The notes under the pieces are model-generated. The model made no database searches. It was not told the origin of the DNA and saw nothing but the letters and a program-made list of their open reading frames with translations. Below, one piece after another: positions 49,133-61,010 of a DNA stretch of 64,000 bases. The translations under genes and the position numbers were made by a program. Position 1 is the stretch's first letter, and each line of letters begins with the position of its first letter. The stretch is from Latrodectus hesperus (taxonomy: Eukaryota; Arthropoda; Arachnida; Araneae; Theridiidae): contig CM075853.1 of assembly GCA_037975125.1 (NCBI GenBank), forward strand, positions 72,890,109-72,954,108, written 5' to 3'.

Positions 49133-49419
49133 AGACCGTGGTGGTTAGGGTGTCATTCTCACTATCGAAACGTAGTGAGTTCGAATCCCGGCTTAACTGA
49201 AGATCCGTTATGTTCACTAATGGCGGCTGGGGCACGTTGAAATTGAGGGTGGTTGCAATATCCTCCAAGTGAAATGATACCTGTAGGGCGGCAGGCCAAG
49301 TATTAGGGGTCTTCTCCTTAATCCCTACTTCGAAATCACGAAGACTCCATCCGGCTGCTTCTATCTAACTGGTAGAGCTCAACTCAGGGCTAGATACAGA
49401 GCAGCATGCTGATACAACA
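49133..49419 (+). mobile_element. Full-length tRNA-derived SINE with 13-bp target-site duplication
   Basis: Flanked by the perfect direct repeat ACATCTTTTATTC (49120-49132 and 49420-49432). The head reads GTGGTGGTTAGGGTGTC (A-box-like) and, about 30 bases later, GAGTTCGAATCCCGG (B box). The body is GC-richer than the surroundings and the 3' end is ATACAACA. This is the expected structure of a polymerase III SINE mobilised by a LINE. The tail resembles the (ACA)n of the LINE copy ending at 46042. Confidence 0.88.
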
Positions 49420-49432
49420 ACATCTTTTATTC

Positions 49433-52400
49433 TGATTTGATTGATTTTTAACCATTCTTTCTGCGCAGTATTTCCTCTTTTGGATTTTGTTCCAGAAAAA
49501 GACACTAACTCAATCGAATTGAAACCTCTTAAACACACATTAGTTGTGATTTCGGCAGACTCATTCGAAACCCTTTCTTGGCGCTATATCATTTTCCTCT
49601 CCCTCTGTCTATACATTTAAAAAAAAAAACATTTTACCATTTTTATCGATGTACGAAAGCATTTCGTTTGCTTTCTCAAAAAAATTACCTCAATACTTTT
49701 AGCCAATTATTAATTACTCTTGCTGGATACGTGAAATTATTTCTCATTCATTATGTTCTTGCAAATGACATCAAAGTACACATTTAAAAATCCTACAATG
49801 AAATTTTGAGTAACAGTGGTCATCTTTGTCTCGAAGATTATGGATGAATAATTCCTTCTCCTTGGAGTCATCTTGTAAGTATTTTTGATTTATTCAGTAA
49901 CGGTGGCATCTTTAGTAAAGATTACATATAGAAGATAACGCTTTTCCTGCAATATCCTTACAAGCATAGATGACGCCTAAAATGTCTATTTCATGCGATG
50001 AGTCAAAGCCATAATCACTCCTTGCTAAATTACCTAACGACACTAGCTTTTAATGCTATTCATTATACTCTAGTACTTGGACTGTAATATGGGAGCCAGC
50101 TTAAGCGGGTAAGGTTCTATACGACTTGCTTTAAAAATCCATAATGTAAACATCTGCATATTTACAATTTGAAGGACTTACGATTCTACAATAAAAACAT
50201 CGGACCAAATTTCCAAACAAAATAAATAATAATAAAAAAAATGCATGTGTAAATAAATTTGCAAAAATAAATAAATAAATGAATTTTAGTTTGTAAATTG
50301 GAATTAAAATTACTTGGTATGGGATTGTTATATATAAAGGATCATACACTAGTTCTTTAAACCATTAGTGCTTTTAAATTAAAGGTACGTAATAACGAGC
50401 GCCTACAGTGTGGATATCATCTGCCAGGTGAGCGCCTGATACGCAGCAATTGCTTTCCCAATATATTTCTATAGTCTTTGGTGTTCTTAAAGTGAACTGT
50501 GGTCCCTCTGTATATTTCCCTTAGGGCTTCGAACCTTTAATTTTGGTACACAATGTGAATTAATAACAACCAAGATGTACGATAAGAGCGGTGAGTGGAG
50601 ACAACAACCCGTAGAAAGTCTAGAGGGTGTTGACAGAGAACGATGAGTATTGGCATTGTTATCCATTATCAAAATCGCATTTGACAACTAGGTTCATGTC
50701 GATTATGTGTATGTGTACCTTCTCGTTATTTTCGCCCTTGGCATGACAATATTTATGAAAAAACTATGTTCTTTATTTACTTAGTATGAAAATTGTCCCT
50801 AATTATTAAAATATCTTCTAATGAGGTTTCACTGGAATTAATTCTGTTCTTTAAACTTTCAAGAGAATTAATCTTAACCAAGTGCAAAAAAGTAATTTTT
50901 TTCTATTTCAGAAATTGTTTTACATCGAGCGTTTGTTTATTGTCAAAATTATTTAAAATAAATTCGATGTCGATCTTGGTAGAAATAACCGCGCAGCTTG
51001 TCCTTTTTGGACCTTGCGCCAGAAAACCCAACCAACCTTGGTAGAAATAACTATTTTTATTGAAACAGGTGAGTTATCACATTTCCTTTACATATTTTTT
51101 TGGCAGGCAAGAGTGTCTTAATGTTTTGTGTTGAAAATCATCTACAGAATAATTTTTTGTTTTTGAGCTGCAAATTGAAAAAGAAGTCTAAATCGTCTTC
51201 ATTTCCATCACTTTCAGTAGAAGATTGTAATTTCTCGTTTACGATTGAATTGGATTTTTCCAAATATTCTTTAAATATAGCACAGCTTATATTTGCGACG
51301 TGGGAAGCAATATTTCATGACTGAGTTGCATATAAACATTATCGTGGTTTTCGTATTTTTTTAACAAGAGAGGTTACGAGCCGTTGCTACGTTGCGCGGA
51401 ATGATACACACACTGCAGACAAAACAAGCTTGAACGATCATTGTTTACGTATATTTTTTTCAAATGCTACAATGGAATTTTTGTCATTTGTTTGATTTTT
51501 TCTTTTATGCACCAAAAATGGGGACTTCTTCGTATATATGCATAAATCGTTAACTCAAAGGAAAATTTTTATTTTACATTTTGTCATTTATTTACATTTC
51601 CAAGAGTTATTAAAAAAGTTGTCAAAGTGCGATACATTTTCTTATAGACAAAATAAGTTTTTCAATTTGCTAATATTAATTACTTAATTTTTATATGTCA
51701 ATACAGAAGCTAAGCTTCTTCTTAATATTTACTTGCTTATAAAATGTTATAAGTGATTACACATAAGCAAATTTGAAATTCATTTATTTCAGGATGCAAA
51801 TAAGCACAATATTTTTAATTTTAACGAGCAATTTATAGCCTGGTCTATAACATATTATATTTAATGGAATGCAACTGAATTTGAGGAGGAAAAGAAAATA
51901 TAGAACCGATTGATAGTTAAATGAGATTTTTAATTTATTCCCTTCACTTCTAGACTCGTGTATTTACTAGGGCTTAATTCATGAATTAATCCCGACTGTT
52001 ACTAGCCTTTTTAAACTCCTCACCATTTAGTAGATAGAGAAACCTATTATAGTAGACGCTTGTTTCGATGAACTCCAAGGGACTGGTAAAACCTCTCGTA
52101 AAGTAGAAAAATTAACAATAAGAAGTACATGCAAAATTAGATTCATACTTAAAAATATTTATTTTCACTTTATTGATGAAAATTCAGGAAAAATAATCAT
52201 TTATTTTTCGGTGTTTAAAAACTACATTTTTAACATAGAAAAAAATCTTTTTCTATTTTTCAAATTAAGCGAAACTTATTTAGTTAGGATGCTTTGCTTC
52301 TCTACAATATTTTCGAGTGAAAGCATTTTTCCCGATACTGTGTTTGCTTTTTTAATGAATTTTTTTCTGAGTTTTTAAAATCGTCTAGAGGTTGTTCTTT

Positions 52401-52513
52401 GGAATTCCTTTTTTTTTTTGTATTATTAAAAATTTCCCCCTCTTCTTTTAGAATTTTCTTTTTTATTTCGACTGAGGACGTTCATTTCTTCAACTGCCAC
52501 AAATCTTCAAAGG
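49433..52513. other. Intergenic DNA, 3.1 kb
   Basis: No supported gene. A patch at about 50225-50360 resembles 53600-53760. CTTGGTAGAAATAAC is repeated at about 50976 and 51038. Open frames here are short and have no recognisable motif. Confidence 0.5.
50225..50360 (-). repeat. Dispersed repeat patch, related to 53600-53760
   Basis: Both patches encode similar minus-strand strings (IPIYKLKF and IPIYELKF) after a region of similar DNA. The family is unknown. Confidence 0.35.
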
Positions 52514-52521
52514 AGCTATAC

Positions 52522-53340
52522 CAGGCATGGGCAAACTGCGGATAGAATTTTCATTTGTCGGTCCGACGGAAATTAAAAGAAAATATGATTTATATATCCA
52601 TATCCTTTTCTACTTTGTTTAAATCTTTTTTCTTTCTTTTTTCAAAGGACTGATGATTATTTTACTTTCTCGATTTTTGTTCGACAAAGCATAAATCGAC
52701 GGAAATAGCATATAACTGTAAACTGAGGGCAACAAGTGTTATCTCTTTCTAGGGAAGCAGACGCCTAGCTGGCAGCCGAATGGTTAGCGCTCTTGTCTTC
52801 GGTTCAACTGTTCGTGTGTTCAAATCCCACCTTGGGCATGGATGTTTGTAGTGGTTCGGTATCCACTTTAAACCGTAAGTCCCGGTCTAATTAGTCCTCG
52901 TGTGCAAAAAATGACCGTTGAGCGATAAACAAACCAAACCTGGGGGAGCAGACATATGGGAATCCAGTATAGGTGAATTAGATCTCACATGTAGCAGACT
53001 GCGCATTTTAAGCTCCAGCCAGCCCAGAAAATCAGTGCTAAGTTTGCTTCATTTTACACATGTGAATAAGTGTTTTCAACTATGAACCTTAGAAAGAATC
53101 ATTTCAGAAATAGACTGACAGATAAGCATTTAGTTTTGTTCCTTAGAATCAGTACACCTAACTTCAAGCCTCAATATAAGGAATTTGTACATGAAAAATC
53201 GCAATGTCACCCATCTCATTAGCACATTTAAATAGTAAAACATGTATATTGTTCTTAAAATTTCAGAAAAATTCATCTTGGCCCGGCAACCTTTATTTTT
53301 CGATTTATAGCCCGCGACCGAAAAAGTTTGCCCATCCCTG
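52522..53340 (+). mobile_element. Non-autonomous hAT-type element interrupted by a SINE
   Basis: The left end CAGGCATGGGCAAACT and right end AGTTTGCCCATCCCTG are near-perfect 16-bp inverted repeats of the hAT 'CAGGGGTGGGCAAACT' type. The flanks AGCTATAC (52514-52521) and AGCTAGAC (53341-53348) are an 8-bp duplication with one mismatch, as hAT elements make. No transposase frame is present. Without the inserted SINE it is about 640 bp. Confidence 0.82.
52763..52941 (+). mobile_element. tRNA-derived SINE nested in the hAT element
   Basis: A-box-like AATGGTTAGCGCTC and B-box-like GTGTTCAAATCCC sit about 35 bases apart at its head. Near-identical flanks AGGGAAGCAGAC and GGGGGAGCAGAC look like a slightly mutated 12-bp target duplication. 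A diverged fragment of the same family lies at 34925-35030. Confidence 0.75.
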
Positions 53341-53348
53341 AGCTAGAC

Positions 53349-54033
53349 AGTCACCCTCTCGACAAATGAAACTTAATATATTGAGTTAATATGAAACGAA
53401 ACCAGCTTTAAAGCAACAGAATTCCAATTTGAAAGTTTTTTCTCTATGCTCTCTTACGTTTCTTATGAAAGACTCCTAATTAGGAGTTTAATTCGACATC
53501 ACAGCTCTTCCCCATCAAATGTCTTGAATAGGTCGCTTCCTTGTTCAAGAATAAATCAAGTTCTTAGGCATTACATATATATAAAAAGAAATACAAATAA
53601 AAAAAATTATCAGATCATACAACATAAATAAACTATTTGTCAGAAATGAAAACTTATAATATAGAGATTTTTTAAATTTTAATTCGTAAATCGGAATTGA
53701 AATTATCATTGCGTCTGTGGTGTCAGAATAAGGACTTGTCACTAGTGTTCTTGAATTAGAGGTTCCTAAAAACGAACGTTCTAATGTATTATGTTAGCTG
53801 AAAACTAAATATTAATCTGAAATCAAAATATGAATTCATAGTCTTGTACACACACTCCAATATTCATACGGTTAAGAACACAGTGAATGATAAAAATCAA
53901 ATAAAAAGGTATTGTGAAATATGGCTTTTAAATGTTAACGAAATTATTATAAGCAAAATACTTAAGTAAATTAAAAAACAAATAGTTTAAACATTCATAA
54001 AGTTTTGGCAAAAAATAAATATTAATTCATTAC

Positions 54034-54100
<67 letters not shown>

Positions 54101-54978
54101 CACAAAAAAAACGTTCATTTTTACGAACTTAAGCGATTTTACAAACTAATGACTAATTTTTAGTATAGTCGCATAAACGCAATAATAATTTGAATTCCTA
54201 TTTATGAATCATTTTTATACATCTTTTATTTCTGCTTATTTTTCATCACGACTGAGAAACTTTGATTAGCATTTTCATGAAGGAATCGTAAACACTTAGA
54301 ATTATGATCACTAAATGCACTGTGGTGTTGAGATCCAGGATATTTTTGAAGTAATTCCTGTAAAATTTCTCCTGCCCAATCTAACTTCCATCTTACAACC
54401 TATGCATCGGAGCATAATACCTTACGACATTTACAGCTTCAAGTGTAAATGGAGTTAGGCACTTTTTGCAAGCAGTGAACATGGTTTGGAATCGCCTTAT
54501 AATATTAGTGATGTTCAAGGAGCAACTTGCAAAAATATTCTCAGTTTAGAATCTGTAGCAGTTTAAAGTGTTGAATACTTGAATTGACGTTGCAGAAAGA
54601 ACGATATCTAGGTTATTTTGACACACATTTAGCTTTCATTACTAAATGAAGGAAGCCAACAATATTTCTGATGATTTGAATGAAGATGTGTCATTCCTCC
54701 ATGAAATACCCTCCACAGCCTGAAAATTAATTTTTAAACTTTCTGAATGTAAACTCATTTGTAATTTGTACTTTATAAGTATCAGATGATAAAATTATTG
54801 AGAATATAATAAATAAGAATAAAAAAAGCAATCACATGTTAAACAAACAAAAAATGAAGTAAGTCAACTACGAAACAAGCCGATATATTTCTAAAAAGAT
54901 GGAGATACTTTTTTAAGAAAAAAGTAAAATGCTTTGCTACACAGAAAATGTACGATTGTAATTTTGAAAGAAAAAAAT
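53349..54978. other. Intergenic DNA with (TA)n tract
   Basis: Contains the repeat patch 53600-53760 and the (TA)n microsatellite at 54035-54096. On the minus strand about 54230-54420 reads as a short protein-like stretch (RWKLDWAGEILQELLQKYPG) without stops around it. I do not recognise it. Confidence 0.45.
54035..54096. repeat. (TA)n microsatellite
   Basis: About 30 uninterrupted TA units. Confidence 0.97.
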
Positions 54979-55330
54979 TTAGGTGATCTTCCAATGGCAA
55001 GGGTGAGCAATAAAATTATGTGGCCAGTTTGGGTACCTATCATCTCGATCCAAAACTTCCAAAAATGTCTCTAATTGCCCCTGATCACCAACACTAAACA
55101 GCTGATGATTGAGAGAATATGCATTGGTCGGAAGAATCCCACTTGTCATGGCATCATGCAGATGGGTGAAGCAGAATTTGGAGAAGATGGAACGAAATTT
55201 AGACAATGGTATTCTTCCTGTCTGGTTGCCAATATTCATAGGGTGGTGAATGTTTTTTAGCATATGTTGGTTCTACTGAACAGTTTTACAATGTGGCAGT
55301 ATGGACTATCAGCATAGTATTGGCAACCAA
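54979..55330 (+). pseudogene. Tc1-like transposase fragment
   Basis: In shifting plus-strand frames the sequence gives ENMHWSEESHLSWHHADG, then RIWRRWNE. This matches the Tc1 block W-x-x-V-x-W-S-D-E-S-R-F ... S-D-G-R-x-x-V-W-R-R containing a catalytic aspartate (here Glu). It has stops. The 94-codon minus-strand frame 55263-54979 is the antisense shadow. Confidence 0.6.
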
Positions 55331-55599
55331 CAATTACTCTTAATTTTACAACAGACAGAAGAGCCTTCAACAGTGTGGTCGATGATGAATCTAGAATTAC
55401 ATGATGTCATATTTTAAATAGCTTCAGTGATATTTAACCATGATTATCATATCTGTGTATGATGGAATTGTGTATAACGCATATATTGCCATGAACACTC
55501 TATATTGTCACATTAGCCAAACACTTAAAGTAATAGTATGAAGTGCCAATTGATAATTATCTCTATCATCTTTTGTTCACATAGCCTGCATTTTGAACA

Positions 55600-56460
55600 A
55601 TGGTGGTTACATTTCTGTTGTACCTACTGTAGAATTAAACTTGGCGAGCCTTTATCCTATTTCAAAAGAACAAAAATTACAGACAACAAATAAAAATCGC
55701 AAAGAGAAATTCTATATATCAGGTAGAAGCTCTAGCCATACATATGAGTGGTCCTACATGCCATAGAATTCAATTTTTTCCCTGCACGTATCTGGACAGA
55801 CAGCCTTTCTATATTAATCTCTCTCCTCAACCACGAACATAAGAACCCAATCATAGGAACATTTAAAACATTATACATTCAAAATCTTTAACTTTGCAAC
55901 TAGCATGCACAAAAACTCACTTGGGAATCCAGGGTAATGAACTAGAAGACAAAAGGCAAAAGAAGGAGCTTCAAACCAAAACCTGCCCGAAACAGAACAC
56001 CTCCGACCAAAATCTTATTTGATCAGAATCTCAAAGAAATAGTGGCAGCAATTCTAGGATGATAATAACACAGGAAGATTCACTCATAAACTTCCAAAGG
56101 TATCTACAGCTAGAAAGCTGTGTAAATCCCTTCCTAACTTATCTAATAACCAATCACAATCCATTTACTTACTACTTTCATAGGATTGGTAAAGGTAGAT
56201 CCCCTGTTTGTGTCTGCGGACAGGTAGGAACATCCTTTCATTACCTGGAACAGTGTCCAATGACAAAAGACTATCACATTAAGAGAAGTCCCACATAAAC
56301 TTATGAGGCTTACAGTAAATACTGCATCACTGAAAAATTCAGAAGAAACAGACTTACTAAACTATTGAATCATCTAAATAGTAAATGTCCAGAAATATGC
56401 AAAGTTCCATTAGCTCCAACTCAGCAGACTCACTTGAACACTATAGACTCGGAATAGTGA
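55600..56460 (+). pseudogene. LINE remnant: RNase H end and C-terminal zinc region
   Basis: KTHLGIQGNELEDKRQK near 55915-55965 matches the RNase H motif A-H-x-G-x-x-G-N-E-x-A-D. It is followed by the frame 56059-56298 with FLTYLITNHNPFTYYFHRIG and CVCGQVGTSFHYLEQCP, the C-C-H-C tail of R1/jockey-type proteins. Stops occur upstream and after 56298. Confidence 0.6.
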
Positions 56461-57367
56461 AAACTTAACAATAAATGAGTTTGGATTTTCACTCAAATCT
56501 TTCCAATTACTTTTATATAGAAACACTTTAAATTTTTAGTTTTTTACTAATCCAGAAATCTAAACTTCCCTATCTATTCTTTAGCTCCATGCTGTATTAC
56601 TTTTCCCAATGTTAAATTAATATTGTATACAAATATTTTTTTTCTTGTAACTGAATTGTGATGTAGGCTTCTATTGAATAAATTGTTTGCAGGCTTTAAG
56701 TCCCCACCATTGTGACTTTAATGTTAATAATAAATAAAGTCACTCATATTGCGGTTTTTCTACTGATGATGGAGAAGTTTAAACCTGTTAACCAATTGGT
56801 AAAGTTCAGGGCTTCTCCTCATCATGTATGTAGAATTAAACTATCCTAAAAGGGCTCTGTCGAATTTATCCAAAGTCTAACAATTGTCTAGTCGTTTTAA
56901 TAAACTATCAAAGAAATCAATTTCAAAATTAAATATGATTTAATGAATAGTAAAAAGAAACTATATAGTTAAAAAATTATGATATACATTATTATTGAGC
57001 TTTGCAGACTTGTGATCGTAAACAAAATTCAAAAGTAATCTTCAAACTGTTGCTTCAGTCCCGTTCTTTTATATCGATACAAAATCGTCACTTCATTTCA
57101 GGTCAAATGAAATTAGAATAATCAAACGAAATCTTAATTTAATGTTTGTTAAGATGAGAAGTAACTTTTCAAATCTAAAGTAAAAAATGAAGTCAAAAAC
57201 AACAAATATATTACAATTTTAATAGTAGTCATTTTCCTAATTTACGTATATATAAAAAACACAGCTAAATAGTTAATATGATTTATACATATATACAATT
57301 TTATTTCTTGGTTGTATATTCAATTCTGTTATATTTCCAGTTTTTATTTTTTCATATTTTACAGCAA

Positions 57368-57442
57368 TTATAAAACGATTGCTTCAGTTTCATTATGTAT
57401 GGTTGAATTCACCATAGCTTCTAAAATATTTCCTCCTCCTTC
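57368..57442 (-). CDS. Terminal exon of an unidentified minus-strand gene
   Basis: After acceptor TTCTTTTAG the frame reads EGGGNILEAMVNSTIHNE and ends TEAIVL then TAA. It joins in phase 0 to the exon at 59030-58774. A minus-strand AATAAA at 57343-57348 lies about 20 bases after the stop. I do not recognise the protein. Confidence 0.5.
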   Translation of the reverse strand, partial: EGGGNILEAMVNSTIHNETEAIVL

Positions 57443-57665
57443 CTAAAAGAATATAAATATAAGAAAAGTATTTGGTATTAAATAATAAAGCTATTATCAT
57501 GCATGTTTTCCCTTTAAACAAAGTTTAAAATAATCCATGAAATTATCAAATAGTATCCAAATTCAGAAGGTAATATAACAAAATAAAATATCAGTACAAA
57601 AGAAAAATAATTAACATTTAAACATGAACACAACATTAATATTAGCAAATATTAGTATAAATATT

Positions 57666-57722
<57 letters not shown>

Positions 57723-58773
57723 GGATAAATATGTAATTAATTGTGGGAGTAAAAAAGACTCATACAATGTAAAACAATAAAATAATTCACATAAGAAAAA
57801 AATATCTAAAATTAAATTATTTGTTAGGTGTATAAGAATATTAAATATAAACCTACACAAATTTGAAATATTTCATAAACTATAAGCCACTACTTAAGTT
57901 TTCTGAACATAGAAGTCGTCAGAATAGTTCGTTTTTATCAACTTATGTAAACAACAAATCCAAAAGAATTCACACAACAGTTGCCTATCTTTCTTCCAAT
58001 TCTATGTTTTTTCCAATCCTATGTATCCAATTCTATGTTTTTTTCCAATGAAACATGAGAGGATATGGATTAATATTCTACTTTTAAGATGAGTACTTCA
58101 AAATAAAATTTCACAAAAAATCAATTTAAATAAAACAAACACAGTAAAAATTTAAGTTTTTCAAATATAAATTTGCAGTAATATAGAAAAAAGATTAATT
58201 TTAACTGCAGAAATCTATTTTTTATTTTTACATAATTTTTTTCTTGTCAACATAACTGAAGGTAAGACAGTAAGAATAAAATTTCTTAAGCTATCTAGCA
58301 GTTATTTTTAAATAAAAAAATATCCCATATTCACTTTTTATTTTTTAAAACAAATTTTTCTGAGTCAGTCAATTGCTACACCATTTTTAACTATTTATCA
58401 ATAATTTAAGTAGTTCCATTTACAGGTTGAAATATTAAAATAATTCCAAACGTTTCTGATTCATAAACTTAATAACACATTTATTTAATTTTTTTAAAGA
58501 ATTAACAAGCATTTATATTGTAAATTGTTTTAGTTCAGTATTGTCAACTAAATAAACTTAAGTAAGCATTTTTTATACTAAAGAAAAAATTTAATAAATT
58601 ATTTTGTTATTACTTATACTCCTGAAGTAAGAAAGCCTTCACCAGGTCCAAAAGGCCTTGAGATTTTTAGGAACAAAGTTTATATATGTTATGTTCAATA
58701 AAAAAATAGTAAAGCTCTTACTTGAATGCCTTAAATCAACAGACAAAAATATTTTACTGTGTTTGTACTTTAC
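57443..58773. other. Intron of the unidentified gene, with (TA)n tract
   Basis: AT-rich. A (TA)n microsatellite lies at about 57673-57717. Near 57990-58050 the phrase CCAATTCTATGTTTTTT occurs as tandem near-copies. Confidence 0.5.
57673..57717. repeat. (TA)n microsatellite
   Basis: About 22 TA units. Confidence 0.95.
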
Positions 58774-59030
58774 CTCATTGGCAAGCTTTTGGTGAACTTT
58801 AGCAGCTTCAATTATAATATTCGACAGAAGCCCCCACAAGTCGAATTCCTCTCGAGACATAATTGTAATATACTGTGATCCATTCCGTTGTTCAATTCTT
58901 TGCAGTGAATTTCCATCATCTGACTCAGGGTTTTGTGTGTTTAAAGTTGACCAATTGTTCTTCTTGATATTTTCAATAAGTTGGTTTACAGATGCTAAAA
59001 TTTTTGCAAATGGAGTCAACATAGTCATAT
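58774..59030 (-). CDS. Penultimate exon of an unidentified minus-strand gene
   Basis: A 257-base exon between acceptor ACTTCTAG and donor GTAAAG. It encodes MTMLTPFAKILASVNQLIEN through SREEFDLWGLLSNIIIEAAK and ends KLANE. Amino-acid use is normal for a host protein rather than AT-rich noise, and amphipathic helices are likely. Earlier exons would lie to the right but I could not find them before the retroelement at 60497. The TPFAKILAS phrase faintly recalls UCR1 of PDE4 phosphodiesterases, but the match is too short to name the gene. Confidence 0.5.
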
Positions 59031-60496
59031 CTAGAAGTATTTAAAATTGAATTAACTTTTCAACAATATTTATCACTAAATAAAATATTTCAATTAAATA
59101 TACTAAGACAAATAAGATCTTACTATACAAGAAAAATAAAAAAAGCACATATAATAGAATAAATTATGAGACAAATTAAAAAAAATAACTTGATAAAAAC
59201 ATTTAAAAGTAAATGAGTAATAAACATTTTTCATGAATAAAAACTAGTATACTAGAACTTTTGAACAGTGGCAAAGGGTGGGAACATTTGAAAGCTACTG
59301 TTATTTAGAAATGGTAAATATTTAGAGGGATCAGTATTTTTACTAATGAAATGTTTGAAATTAGAAAATTATGACAGTTACTTAGTGATTAATGAAAATT
59401 TTACTGTATTAGCACATCAATAATATAACAAATAAAATCGTCTAGGTCAAGATATATAGTTTACAGAATTATTAAAATAAAGTAGCAAAAATATTTTTTT
59501 TTATAAAAATATCACAAAATATGTATAACAAAATATCAGTAACAGAAAATTTTATTTCAAAATTATATCAATAAAAATTGAAGCATAATAATGAGAAATT
59601 AGATAGCATTGAATTGTAAAAAAAGTATATTTTATTTTGATGATTCAGTACACATAAAATACACATTAAAGTTCAGAGTCCACTAAAGGATTGTTTTTGT
59701 AAAAGTTAAATAATGTTGCCCCAAATTTATAAAGTTTTCAAAATGAAATTAAGAATTTAAAAAATAATGTGAATAATTTATTTTTAAATATTGATAATTC
59801 TGCCATAATATTTTGGACTGCAACTAATAACTAAGAGTAGCGAATTATTATATTTAAAATGGCAATTAGAAAGAGAATTTTAAGATACTTAACTTTGAAA
59901 GCATTTATTTTACAAATGCCTAACATTAGTGCTTCAGCTATTAGTTTATGGGCTCTCCAATACTTCTTGACAATGTTTTTATACTGAGAAAGTATGATAA
60001 ATTATTTAAATGTGTGAGAAATGCAAAAACGCAACTAGAGGGAGAAAAAAAAAAGAGTCAGTTGATGTATGTCGATCGCAAGATGTGGTCAGAGATTTGG
60101 CGAAGCGCAATATTCAATGAAGTTGTTATTTGTTACTGAAACGCAGTATTTTCATTTAAACGTCCTGACATGGTTATAAGTATAAATAACCTTAAATAAT
60201 AAATTAAGTAAAAAGCACGTAGGCTTTTAACATTCCAGAAGAGAGATATTTATCACCCTTTGATGCTAGTTTTGTTTTATTCTCCAATATGGAAATTCGT
60301 ATATGCTTGTGAATTACGATTAAAAATAGGAATACGCTCCTCATAAGTAAGGATTAATTTTGGGTGAAGAATAAGGAAGAATTTATGATGAAAGGTACTT
60401 GAAACTACGAGTTACATCAATTCGGAATAAAAGAAACGAAAATACGCAAGTGAGTGATCTTTTTTATTTTGCGCTTTTGATTTCTGTAAGCTCTAA
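59031..60496. other. AT-rich stretch before the right-hand retroelement
   Basis: Could include an intron of the unidentified gene and the 5' LTR of the element at 60497. I could not identify LTR ends or a primer-binding site here. Confidence 0.4.
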
Positions 60497-61010
60497 TATG
60501 ACTTCATTTCTGGCGAAAGGAAAAAAAGATAGATTTAATTACTTTAGCTACTGAATTAGGAGAAGCCGTTCCCCAAGATTGTAAGATAATAGATTTAAGG
60601 AACATAATCATTAGTTCAAAAAACTATGAAGCAAATGATTACTATTATGTGAAGGAACTATTATTAAAAAGATTTAAATTGAGTCCAGAAAGATTTCGAC
60701 AGAAATTTTGTGAACATTCTCGTACAATTAAGAATACATTGAAAGATTTCACTTATGAGTTACGAAATTATTTTAATGAGTGGTTAGAGGGTCTTAAAAT
60801 TACTAATTTAGAAGATCTTAAGGACTTAATTGTTACAGAACAATTAAAGAAAAGTGCTTCCCCTACCATTCGTAATCATTTCATAGATGAATGGACCAAT
60901 TTCATTAATCCAGATAAATTAGCTGAAAAATTAGATTCGTATGAGAATGCTAGATTCTGAATAAAATCTTGTATTGAAAACAAAAACGTGAAATTTTTTG
61001 AAAATAAGAT
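60497..61010 (+). pseudogene. Gag of the right-hand gypsy element (frameshifted)
   Basis: Starts ATG at 60497 (MTSFLAKGKK), shifts frame near 60533, then continues TLATELGEAVPQDCKI and, in frame 60649-60960, FKLSPERFRQKFCEHSRT, FTYELRNYFNEWLEGL and KLDSYENAR. The F-T-Y-E-L-x-N-x-F phrase also occurs in the Gag at 29870-30300. A stop follows at 60958. Confidence 0.75.

Noticed and set aside
49133..49200. Genuine tRNA gene
   Set aside because: A and B boxes are present but no cloverleaf or acceptor stem closes, and a 13-bp target duplication bounds a longer 287-bp SINE.
54979..55263. 94-codon minus-strand frame
   Set aside because: The plus strand encodes recognisable Tc1 transposase text across the same bases; the minus frame is its antisense shadow.
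58774..59030. Assignment to a PDE4-type phosphodiesterase (UCR1)
   Set aside because: Only a TPFAxxLAS phrase fits, and the exon is followed directly by a terminal exon without a phosphodiesterase catalytic domain.
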